Shown piece by piece: positions 57,003-64,000 of a stretch of 64,000 nucleotides of DNA. The translations under genes were made by a program, and so were the position numbers. Source of the stretch: JACPYM01 sp031423495 (GTDB taxonomy: Bacteria; Acidobacteriota; Blastocatellia; RBC074); contig JANPFP010000001.1 of assembly GCA_031423495.1 (NCBI GenBank), positions 51,575 through 115,574 on the forward strand, in the 5' to 3' direction. Under the pieces are notes generated by a model. It searched no databases. It saw only the letters and a program-made list of their open reading frames with translations, and had not been told where the DNA came from. The stretch's first letter is position 1, and each line of letters starts with the position of its first letter.

Positions 57003-59492
57003 ATGACGCGCGCAAAATTCAAACTCACGCTGGCCTGCCTTTTTTTTTACGCATTAATTGGCGGGCGAATGAATGCCCAATCCAACGCGGACGAATTTTT
57101 TGAAAAGAAGATTCGTCCGGCGCTTGATACGCATTGCTATGCTTGCCATTCGTCAAAAATGTCTGAGCCGATGGGCGGCCTGGTGTTAGACACCAAAGCT
57201 GGATTGCTGAAAGGCGGCGCGTCAGGGCGCGTGATCGTACCCGGCAAGCCCGCCGAAAGCATGTTGTTGCGGGCGCTGCATTACAACGATTTGCGGCTGA
57301 AGATGCCGCCGACCAAAAAGCTGCCCGACGCGGTGATCGCCGATTTCGAGCTTTGGATTGCGGCGGGTGCGCCTGACCCGCGCCCTGATGAAGTTGCTTC
57401 AACTACACCAACCAAAGCCACCGGTATTGATTTCGCCAAAGGCCGTCAATGGTGGGCCTTTCAACCGTTGCGCGAACAGGTTGCGCCGCGCGTGAAGCAG
57501 GCCGCGTGGCCGCAAACCCAAACTGACCACTTCATTCTGGCGAAGCTCGAAGAATACAAACTCAAACCTTCTGCCGAAGCCGATGCGCGCACGTTGATGC
57601 GCCGCGCTTATCTCGATCTGACCGGATTGAAGCCGAGTTATGAAGAAGTCGAAGCCTTTGCCAACGACAAAGACCCGCGCCGTTATGAAAAGCTGATTGA
57701 ACGCCTGCTGGCTTCGCCGCGTTATGGCGAACGCTGGGGGCGATACTGGCTTGACGTAGCCCGTTACGCCGAGAACGGCGACACGGGTGGCAATCGGCAG
57801 GCTTATCCTTACGCGTGGCGTTACCGCGATTGGGTGATCGAAGCCATCAACCACGACGTGCCTTATGACCGATTCATCAAACAGCAACTCGCGGCTGATC
57901 TGATGCCCGATACGCCGCGTAATGATTTGCGCGCGCTGGGCTATCTGGGGATGGCTCCGTCAGAGTGGAAAGAAAAGAAACTGTCGAAAGAGTTGATTGA
58001 CAACTTGTTGCTTGAAGAGTGGGACGAGCGCGTAGACGCCGTCGGGCGTGGCTTGCTTGGCTTGTCAGTCGCTTGCGCACGTTGCCACGATCACAAGTTC
58101 GATCCGATCTCGCAGAAAGATTATTACGCGCTGGCGGGCGTGTTCGCTTCGACCTCGCCTGCGGTTCGACCATTGCGCGAAATTGACTCAGCTACTGAAA
58201 CGAAATATCTGGCGGCACGCCATCGCGTCTCAGAATTAAATGGATTGTTGGGCTTTTTGACCGAAGAAAAAACGCTCGACCAGAGCATCGCCAAACCCAA
58301 GGCCGCCGAATGCAACGCCGAAATCGCCAAGCTGAAAGAAGACATGAAGGCACTGCAAGTGCAGTATCCTGAACTCGCTGAATCCGTCATCAGAATTGGA
58401 GCCGCCAAAGCCGAAGCTAAGGCCGAAGCCAAAGCTGGCAAGACCAAACCTGACCCCAAAGTCGCTGCCGCCGCTGCCGCCAAGCGCGCCGAAGAGGAAG
58501 CCAAAGCACCGTTCATCAATGCAGTACACGATGCCGCGATGGATTCAGACGGCGCGTATCCCGATTACACGCCGCTGACAATCAAACCCGGCGCAGCGCG
58601 CGACCTGCCAGTTTACGGTCGCGGCAATTCGGCTGCGCCCGGCGAAATTGTGCCGCGCCGCTTTCTGACAGTGCTGGCAAAAAATCCTGAAGCGATTTTC
58701 ACCAAAGGTTCAGGCCGCTTGGAACTCGCCGAAAACATTTTGACTGATGCGGCTCCGTTGTCGGCGCGCGTGATCGTCAATCGTGTTTGGGGATGGCATT
58801 TCGGCAAACATTTGGTTGGATCGCCCAGCGATTACGGCGACCGTGGCGAACGGCCTTCGCATCCCGAATTGCTCGATGATCTGACGGCGCGTTTCATCGC
58901 CAACGGCTGGTCGTTGAAATGGCTGCACCGTGAACTGATGATGTCTGCGACCTATCGCCAATCCAGCCGACCGCGCGATGCATTCGCCGCGCTTGACGAA
59001 GAAAATAAATGGTACTGGCGGATGAATCCGCGTCGCCTGGACGCCGAAGCCTTGCGCGACACGATGTTGCAAGCCGCCGGGTTGCTCAAGCTCGAGATGT
59101 ATGGGCCATCGCTCGATCTCGATGCGTTAGACAATGCACGCCGCACTGTCTATGGCCGCGTCAATCGCGGGCGTACGAGCGACATCTTGCGGCTTTACGA
59201 TTTTCCCAATCCTTTTCAAACCAGCCCCACGCGCGGACTGACGATTACGCCTTTGCAAGAACTGTTTGTGCTGAACAGTCCGTTCATCAAACAACTCAGC
59301 GCGGCGCTCACCAAAGCTGTCGAAACGGAAGCTGACAACGCCGCGCGCATCACGCAACTCTATCGCAAAGTGCTGGCGCGCAATCCCAACGCCGAAGAAA
59401 GCAAAGTCGCGCTGACTTATCTCAACGCGGCGACGATTGAACAATTCGCGCAAGTCTTGCTGGCGACGAATGAAGCAGTATTTTGGCCGTAA
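57003..59492 (+). CDS. DUF1549/DUF1553 protein with N-terminal cytochrome-like domain, 829 aa
   Basis: A signal peptide, then a Planctomycete cytochrome C domain (PSCyt1) with a CYACHSSK heme site near 44, DUF1549 (PSCyt2, about 155-370) with a second heme-like site CARCHDHKFDP near 358, and DUF1553 (PSD1, about 570-800) with NRVWGWHFGKHLVG. Between DUF1549 and DUF1553 lies an Ala/Lys/Glu-rich insertion (AKAEAKAEAKAGKTKPDP), probably a coiled or flexible linker. The set is typical of Planctomycetes, Verrucomicrobia and Acidobacteriota, often paired with DUF1501. The role is likely polymer degradation or redox-linked secretion and is unproven. ATG 57003 has AAAGGG at a good distance; ATG 56997 is the alternative. 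Confidence 0.9.
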   Translation: MTRAKFKLTLACLFFYALIGGRMNAQSNADEFFEKKIRPALDTHCYACHSSKMSEPMGGLVLDTKAGLLKGGASGRVIVPGKPAESMLLRALHYNDLRLKMPPTKKLPDAVIADFELWIAAGAPDPRPDEVASTTPTKATGIDFAKGRQWWAFQPLREQVAPRVKQAAWPQTQTDHFILAKLEEYKLKPSAEADARTLMRRAYLDLTGLKPSYEEVEAFANDKDPRRYEKLIERLLASPRYGERWGRYWLDVARYAENGDTGGNRQAYPYAWRYRDWVIEAINHDVPYDRFIKQQLAADLMPDTPRNDLRALGYLGMAPSEWKEKKLSKELIDNLLLEEWDERVDAVGRGLLGLSVACARCHDHKFDPISQKDYYALAGVFASTSPAVRPLREIDSATETKYLAARHRVSELNGLLGFLTEEKTLDQSIAKPKAAECNAEIAKLKEDMKALQVQYPELAESVIRIGAAKAEAKAEAKAGKTKPDPKVAAAAAAKRAEEEAKAPFINAVHDAAMDSDGAYPDYTPLTIKPGAARDLPVYGRGNSAAPGEIVPRRFLTVLAKNPEAIFTKGSGRLELAENILTDAAPLSARVIVNRVWGWHFGKHLVGSPSDYGDRGERPSHPELLDDLTARFIANGWSLKWLHRELMMSATYRQSSRPRDAFAALDEENKWYWRMNPRRLDAEALRDTMLQAAGLLKLEMYGPSLDLDALDNARRTVYGRVNRGRTSDILRLYDFPNPFQTSPTRGLTITPLQELFVLNSPFIKQLSAALTKAVETEADNAARITQLYRKVLARNPNAEESKVALTYLNAATIEQFAQVLLATNEAVFWP

Positions 59493-59516
59493 ATTAACTT
59501 TGACCGCTGATTCGTT

Positions 59517-60872
59517 ATGAAATTCGACAATTTTTCCCGACGCAATTTTCTCTCAACTCTCGGTGGCGGACTCGGTTCCATCGCGCTGACCGACCTGATT
59601 GCCAACGCTGATACGCCGCATCGCACCGGCCCGCATTTTGCGCCTAAAGCGAAGCGCGTGATCTTGCTGTTTATGACAGGCGGGCCTTCGCAAATGGATA
59701 CGTTTGATCCGAAACCCGCGCTTGATAAATACGCCGGACAGCGCCCTGCCGCCGTAGACCTGCGCACCGAACGCAAGACCGGCGGCCTTATGCCTTCGCC
59801 GTTCAAGTTCAAAAAGTACGGCAGGAACGGCATTGACGTCAGCGAACTGTTGCCGAACCTCGCCGCACAAATTGACGACATCTGCGTGATTAAGTCGGTT
59901 TACACCTTCATCCCCAATCACGAACCGGGGCGCAATCTGTTTTTCAGTGGCAACATGGCTTCGATGCGCCCGACGATGGGCGCTTGGGTGACATACGGCC
60001 TCGGCACTGAAAATCAAAACCTGCCCTCGTTCGTCACGCTGACGCCAGCCAACAGCACCCTGTGGACGAGTTCAGGTTTTCTGCCCGCGCAACATCAAGG
60101 CACGCTGTTTAACAACGCCGAAACCGATCCCGAAAAGATGATCAAGTTTTTGCGCAACCAAGACCTCGACGCGACGAAACAGCGCGCGCAACTCGACGCG
60201 ATTCAAGCGATGAATAAAGCGCACGCGCAATCATTCGGTGCAGACACTTTTCTCGATGGCCGCATCAAGGCGATGGAACAAGCCTATCGCATGCAATTCA
60301 CCGCGTCTGACGTATTCGACATTCGCAAAGAACCTGAAGCGATTCGCGCTGAATACGGCACGACGCCTTATGCCAACGGCTGCCTGATGGCGCGGCGCTT
60401 GGTCGAGAGCGGAGTCAGGTTTGTGCAAGTGCTGCACGGCCCCGGCCAACAGTGGGACGATCACGAAAACCTCGAAAAAGGTTTGCGCGAACGCTGCCCC
60501 GATATGGATCGCGCTTCGGCGGCACTGATTCGTGATTTGAAACGGCGCGGCTTGCTGGACGAAACGCTCGTCATCTGGGGCGGTGAATTCGGACGCACAC
60601 CGGTGTCTGAAAAAGGCAATGGCCGCGATCACAATCCTTACGGCTTCACGATGTGGATGGCGGGCGGCGGCATCAAAGGCGGCATCGCGTATGGCGCTAC
60701 GGACGAGTTCGGATTCAAGGCCGTAGAGAATCAGGTTTCGATTCACGACCTGCACGCGACGGTGTTGCACCTGCTCGGACTCGACCACGAAAAGCTGACG
60801 TATCGCTATGCGGGGCGGGATTTTCGGTTGACGGATGTGTATGGCAATGTAGTGCGTGACATCATCGCGTAA
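59517..60872 (+). CDS. DUF1501 family exported protein, 451 aa
   Basis: It begins FSRRNFLSTLGGGLGSIAL, a twin-arginine signal with the RRxFL motif, and is therefore exported folded. The body belongs to the DUF1501 sulfatase/alkaline phosphatase-like superfamily: MTGGPSQMDTFDPKP near 53 and VIWGGEFGRTP near 358 are the characteristic blocks, with HDLHATVLHLLGLDHEKL near 412-430. Metal-binding Asp and His are present in the usual positions. It is encoded 24 nt after the DUF1549/DUF1553 gene, its habitual partner, so the pair probably functions in the periplasm on the same polymer or substrate. Confidence 0.9.
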   Translation: MKFDNFSRRNFLSTLGGGLGSIALTDLIANADTPHRTGPHFAPKAKRVILLFMTGGPSQMDTFDPKPALDKYAGQRPAAVDLRTERKTGGLMPSPFKFKKYGRNGIDVSELLPNLAAQIDDICVIKSVYTFIPNHEPGRNLFFSGNMASMRPTMGAWVTYGLGTENQNLPSFVTLTPANSTLWTSSGFLPAQHQGTLFNNAETDPEKMIKFLRNQDLDATKQRAQLDAIQAMNKAHAQSFGADTFLDGRIKAMEQAYRMQFTASDVFDIRKEPEAIRAEYGTTPYANGCLMARRLVESGVRFVQVLHGPGQQWDDHENLEKGLRERCPDMDRASAALIRDLKRRGLLDETLVIWGGEFGRTPVSEKGNGRDHNPYGFTMWMAGGGIKGGIAYGATDEFGFKAVENQVSIHDLHATVLHLLGLDHEKLTYRYAGRDFRLTDVYGNVVRDIIA

Positions 60873-60911
60873 ACGCGGTGACAGCTAACTTGCGGAGGGA
60901 AATTTCCACTT

Positions 60912-62012
60912 ATGTTGCGACGCGTGGCGCTAAAAGGATTCAAGTCAATTAAAGAGATGGAGATAGAGTTGCGTCCATTGAACGTCTTAATTGGGGCGAA
61001 TGGAGCGGGTAAAAGCAATCTTGTTTCGTTTTTTAAGATGATTAACGAAATGATGGGAAGGCGCTTGCAAGAGTATATCGGCACATCTGGCCGCGCGCAT
61101 TCCATCTTGCATTTCGGCCCAAAAGTTACACCACAAATCGAAGCAGGCCTGAGATTTGAGGATGAAGAGCGTAAAGACATCTATTACGTGCGCCTGAGTC
61201 ATGCATCAGGGGATACGCTGGTGGTAGCTGAAGAATCATTTGGCTATCAGATGCAAGGCGATGCTTCCATGACTGAAGCGGCTCTCCCCTGGGGCTTTGT
61301 TGGGATTCATGAAACACGCCTTAACGAATATATACCAAATGGAGAAGTCATCTATGAATTGCTCACTGATTGCCGTGTCTATCATTTTCACGATACGTCC
61401 CTAACAGCGAGATTTCGTCAATATGGTTACGTTGGCGATAATCGTAGGTTGCTGGCAGACGCAGGAAATGTAGCAGCTTTTCTACTGCGGCTACGCAACG
61501 AAAATGGTGGGACAGCTTATCAACGCATTATTTCCACCATTCGCTTGATTGCCCCGTTTTTTGACGATTTTGATTTAGAGCCAACTGGCCCCCAGCAAAA
61601 TGAAGTTATCTTGAACTGGCGCGAAAAGGGATCAGATCAGGTATGGGGGCCTCACCAATTTTCAGATGGTACTTTACGCGCTATCTGTCTCATCACTTTG
61701 CTGATGCAGCCGGAAAAAGACCTGCCAGCATTGATTGTTGTGGATGAGCCTGAAATTGGACTTCACCCATACGCGCTAAATGTTTTAGCTGCGTTGTTCA
61801 AGACAGCTTCGCATCACACGCAAGTAATCATCACTACGCAATCAAGTTCCTTCCTCGATAACTTCGATCCCGAAGATGTGATTGTCGTGAATCGTGAAGG
61901 CCCATCATCAACTTTCAAGCGGTTGGACGCGGCGGCGTTGGGATCGTGGCTTGAGGAATACAGCCTCGGAGAAGTTTGGGAAAAGAACGTCATTGGCGGG
62001 GGACCGCACTGA
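60912..62012 (+). CDS. AAA ATPase of the SMC/OLD-like ABC class (AAA_21), 366 aa
   Basis: Opening LKGFKSIKEMEIELRPLNVL and Walker A GANGAGKS at 28-35, with signature-like FSDGTLR near 255, Walker B LIVVDEPEIGLHP near 274-286, and the His switch near TTQSSSFLDNF. There is no TOPRIM domain in this chain, unlike OLD nucleases. It overlaps a DUF4276 gene by 1 nt (TGATG), and that protein may supply the effector. Such two-gene ATPase plus small-effector sets resemble phage-defence modules, for example PARIS (AriA-AriB). Function here is inferred. Codon use and lower GC than the neighbours suggest horizontal origin. GGAGGG precedes the start. Confidence 0.88.
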   Translation: MLRRVALKGFKSIKEMEIELRPLNVLIGANGAGKSNLVSFFKMINEMMGRRLQEYIGTSGRAHSILHFGPKVTPQIEAGLRFEDEERKDIYYVRLSHASGDTLVVAEESFGYQMQGDASMTEAALPWGFVGIHETRLNEYIPNGEVIYELLTDCRVYHFHDTSLTARFRQYGYVGDNRRLLADAGNVAAFLLRLRNENGGTAYQRIISTIRLIAPFFDDFDLEPTGPQQNEVILNWREKGSDQVWGPHQFSDGTLRAICLITLLMQPEKDLPALIVVDEPEIGLHPYALNVLAALFKTASHHTQVIITTQSSSFLDNFDPEDVIVVNREGPSSTFKRLDAAALGSWLEEYSLGEVWEKNVIGGGPH

Positions 62013-62704
62013 TGGCACGCCTTTACCTCTTTGCCGAAGGACAAACAGAGCAAACTTTTGCGAATACAGTTTTGCGCCCTCACCTGAGTCTTCACGAAGT
62101 CTATCTGCAAAACGCCATCCTCATCGCGCACGCAAAGAAAAAGGGGAAAGTTCATCGTGGCGGCGGGCGCAAGTACCTGCCGATGAAAAACGACATCCTG
62201 CGCTTTCTCGCGCAGGAGAAATCAGCCGATGTGTTTTTCACTACGATGATTGATCTCTATGCCATTCCATCGGATTTCCCTGGTTTGCCCGAAGCAGAAA
62301 AACTAGCGCATCTGCCGCAAGAACGAGTCGAGTTTTTGGAAACACGTTTTGCCGAAGACATCGGCGACCGGCGCTTCGTTCCCTATATTCAGTTGCACGA
62401 ATACGAGGCGTATCTTTTCGCTGACCCAACTTGTTTTGCATTCTTTTACGATCATCACGCGAATGAGATTGCTGCGTTGCAGGCTATCGCGGATGGTTAC
62501 GCTACGCCTGAATTGATTGATGATGGGCAGCACTCGGCACCGAGCAAGCGCATCATCGCGCAGCTTCCTGATTACGACGGAGCCAAACCGCTGGTTGGCC
62601 CTCAGGTAGCTGAACTCATCGGGCTGGATGTCATTCGCAACAAGTGCCCTCATTTTTCCTCTTGGTTGGCGCGGCTGGAACAACTCAACGTGATGGAGTC
62701 GTGA
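62012..62704 (+). CDS. DUF4276 family protein, candidate TOPRIM-like effector, 230 aa
   Basis: It starts ARLYLFAEGQTEQTFANTVL with the EGxTE motif (E9, E13) that resembles the first acidic motif of TOPRIM folds. TTMIDLYAIPSDFPG (D81, D88) could supply the second, and HEYEAYLFAD near 128 is another conserved block of DUF4276 (PF14103). The start overlaps the stop of the AAA ATPase gene (TGATG), so translation is coupled. A nuclease or toxin role is plausible but unproven. The stop is 41 nt before an unrelated exported oxidoreductase gene. Confidence 0.82.
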   Translation: MARLYLFAEGQTEQTFANTVLRPHLSLHEVYLQNAILIAHAKKKGKVHRGGGRKYLPMKNDILRFLAQEKSADVFFTTMIDLYAIPSDFPGLPEAEKLAHLPQERVEFLETRFAEDIGDRRFVPYIQLHEYEAYLFADPTCFAFFYDHHANEIAALQAIADGYATPELIDDGQHSAPSKRIIAQLPDYDGAKPLVGPQVAELIGLDVIRNKCPHFSSWLARLEQLNVMES

Positions 62705-62745
62705 CGATTAAGCAAAATAATACTCATTCAAAGGAAGCCCGCACT

Positions 62746-63852
62746 ATGCGCAAAATCTATTTTTGCATTACCGCTCTTTTTCTCATCGGCTTTACTACCA
62801 TCGCCGATGCGCAACCCACTCAACTCACCAAAATCGCCATCGTCGGTTTAGTCCATTCGCATTGCTGGGGCTTTGTGACGAAGCTGAATGAGATGCACCA
62901 ACGCGGCGACTTGATCGAGATCGTAGGCATCTCTGACGACAATCAGGAGTTGCGCGATTACATCAAAACGCTGGTGCCTGGCGTGCCGGTGTATGACAAC
63001 TACGGGAAGATGCTGGACGAGAAGAAGCCGGAAGTCGTCTGGTCGTTCGTCGAAAATGATCGCCATCTCGAAGTCACGAAAGCCTGTGCCACGCGCAAGA
63101 TTCACGTGATGTTTGAAAAGCCGATGTCGGCGACTTATGACGAAGCCAAACAGATGCAGGCGATCGCCAAACAGGCGGGCATTCGGTTGATGGTGAATTA
63201 CCAAATGGCGTGGTGGCCTGAGAATTACACGGCGCATGACATAGCGGTGCGCGGCGATCTCGGCAAGGTTTGGCGCGTGCGTTCGGTGATCGGACACGGC
63301 GGCCCCGGCAATTTTGAACCGGGCAGCATCAAGCAAAAGTACTTTCTGAAATGGCTCAAAGACGAAGCGCGCGGCGGCGGAGCGTTGATTGATTTCACTT
63401 GTTACGGCGCGAAATGGGCGCTGTGGTATTTGGGCTTGCCGAAAACGGTCTATGCGATAACGACGCATACGCGACCTGAGGTTTATCCGTCAAACACGAA
63501 CGCGACAGTGCTGATGTCTTACGGCGACAACAAAGTGGCGATCACCGAAGGCTCGTGGGATTTGCCGCGTTCGTTCTATGACGTAGAAGTTTTTGGGAAC
63601 CTTGGCAGCGTGGCGATGAAATATCCCAAGACGCTGGAACTGGTGATTGGGAACGAAAAGAAACCGTTGGAATTAGGTACGCTGGACGGCATACACGCGG
63701 AGCCGATTCGCTATTTCGTAGATTGCATCCGCAACAAAAGGGCGGTTGAGGGAATCACCAGCGGCGAATTCAATGTTGACGTGATGCAAATTGTTGAAGC
63801 CGCCAAACGTTCAGCCGCGAGTGGTAATGCGGTAAGTCTTCCGCTGAAATGA
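62746..63852 (+). CDS. Exported Gfo/Idh/MocA family oxidoreductase, 368 aa
   Basis: A signal peptide (FCITALFLIGFTTIADAQ) and an N-terminal Rossmann domain with TKIAIVGLVHSHCWGF and ENDRHLEVTKACATRKIHV then MFEKPMSATYDEAK (EKP motif with the usual Lys). The C-terminal alpha/beta domain has GGALIDFTCYGAKW, where His of the common motif is replaced by Cys. Exported Gfo/Idh/MocA enzymes are frequent in Planctomycetes and Acidobacteriota and act on sugars or derivatives, with the NAD carried in via Tat or bound on folding; here the signal looks Sec-like, which is odd for a cofactor protein. AAAGGAAG precedes the start. Confidence 0.88.
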   Translation: MRKIYFCITALFLIGFTTIADAQPTQLTKIAIVGLVHSHCWGFVTKLNEMHQRGDLIEIVGISDDNQELRDYIKTLVPGVPVYDNYGKMLDEKKPEVVWSFVENDRHLEVTKACATRKIHVMFEKPMSATYDEAKQMQAIAKQAGIRLMVNYQMAWWPENYTAHDIAVRGDLGKVWRVRSVIGHGGPGNFEPGSIKQKYFLKWLKDEARGGGALIDFTCYGAKWALWYLGLPKTVYAITTHTRPEVYPSNTNATVLMSYGDNKVAITEGSWDLPRSFYDVEVFGNLGSVAMKYPKTLELVIGNEKKPLELGTLDGIHAEPIRYFVDCIRNKRAVEGITSGEFNVDVMQIVEAAKRSAASGNAVSLPLK

Positions 63853-63861
63853 AAAGCATGT

Positions 63862-63926
63862 AGTCCCGCCGTAAGGCGGTATGGCGTGGTGTTTGGGACA
63901 TTACGCCTGAAGGCGGGTCTAAAAGC
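63862..63926. repeat. Inverted GTAGTCCCGCC / GGCGGGTCTA repeat near the right edge
   Basis: GTAGTCCCGCCGTAAGGCGG and ATTACGCCTGAAGGCGGGTC are imperfect reverse complements, each with a small internal CCGCC/GGCGG stem. Situated between the oxidoreductase gene and the next, incomplete gene. Confidence 0.55.
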
Positions 63927-63961
63927 CGTCAAAGCAAATGAAAAACCAAAAAAAGGCGTGA

Positions 63962-64000
63962 TTATTCGTCCCGCGTCAGTCGAAAGCCAAGGCCGCGCAC
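63962..64000 (-). CDS. C-terminal end of an unidentified protein (possibly a formylglycine-generating-enzyme-like domain)
   Basis: Only the last 12 codons are visible: VRGLGFRLTRDE and a TAA. GFRL near the C-terminus is common at the end of FGE-sulfatase (SUMF1) domains, but 12 residues are too few to be sure. The gene continues past the right edge. Confidence 0.3.
   Translation of the reverse strand: MRGLGFRLTRDE

Overview
The window most resembles a chromosome segment of an Acidobacteriota member, probably Blastocatellia-like. This is an inference from gene content: an Oar-type TonB receptor with a carboxypeptidase-like N-terminus, DUF1549/DUF1553 and DUF1501 partners, a secreted Gfo/Idh/MocA protein, a GCS2-CBS fusion and FG-GAP proteins, in moderately GC-rich DNA. 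No rRNA, tRNA, CRISPR array, integrase or transposase was seen.

Region 1 (about 1-44.5 kb) reads as a stress and low-oxygen survival island. It holds five universal stress protein genes (10702, 12621, 22260, 39983, 41870), Hsp20, a rubrerythrin-like ferritin, a DksA-like zinc-finger protein, pyruvate:ferredoxin oxidoreductase with a DHOD-like partner, a Ca2+-type P-ATPase, a hybrid histidine kinase and response regulator, a GerW-like protein, a BCAM0308-family protein, a tiny metallothionein and two pentaheme cytochromes. Between 32.8 and 38.5 kb lies a complete-looking porin-cytochrome electron conduit: pentaheme, decaheme MtrA/DmsE-like, MtrB-like beta-barrel, monoheme c and NapC-like tetraheme membrane cytochrome.

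The most striking regulatory feature is a set of 21 sigma-54-type promoters (GG-N10-GC with TTGC at -12) upstream of genes in this island and correctly oriented, six of them as back-to-back divergent pairs. None was found by eye in front of genes beyond 44.5 kb. Several have a shared 17-bp element (consensus near TTGCGCANAATYCCCCA) next to them. No sigma-54 activator (AAA+ enhancer-binding protein) is encoded here. The content is similar in spirit to the low-oxygen-activated (lxa) locus of Burkholderia cenocepacia, after one of whose genes the BCAM0308 family is named.

The island also shows gene decay. There are a 3-prime remnant of a 2-oxoacid dehydrogenase E2 gene, a 5-prime remnant of a ribosome hibernation factor gene, an AMP-binding/PlsC fusion with frameshift and deletion, and a damaged CHAD gene. 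Further right there is an in-frame internally deleted transketolase gene. Most of these look like deletions that keep gene ends.

Region 2 (44.8-64 kb) is different: an RND efflux pump and adaptor, a PepSY membrane protein beside a large TonB-dependent receptor, an exported amidohydrolase, a VOC lipoprotein, a SnoaL-like protein, a DUF1549/DUF1553 plus DUF1501 pair, an AAA ATPase plus DUF4276 pair that may be a defence module, and an exported oxidoreductase. Short palindromes and inverted repeats are scattered in spacers across the window.
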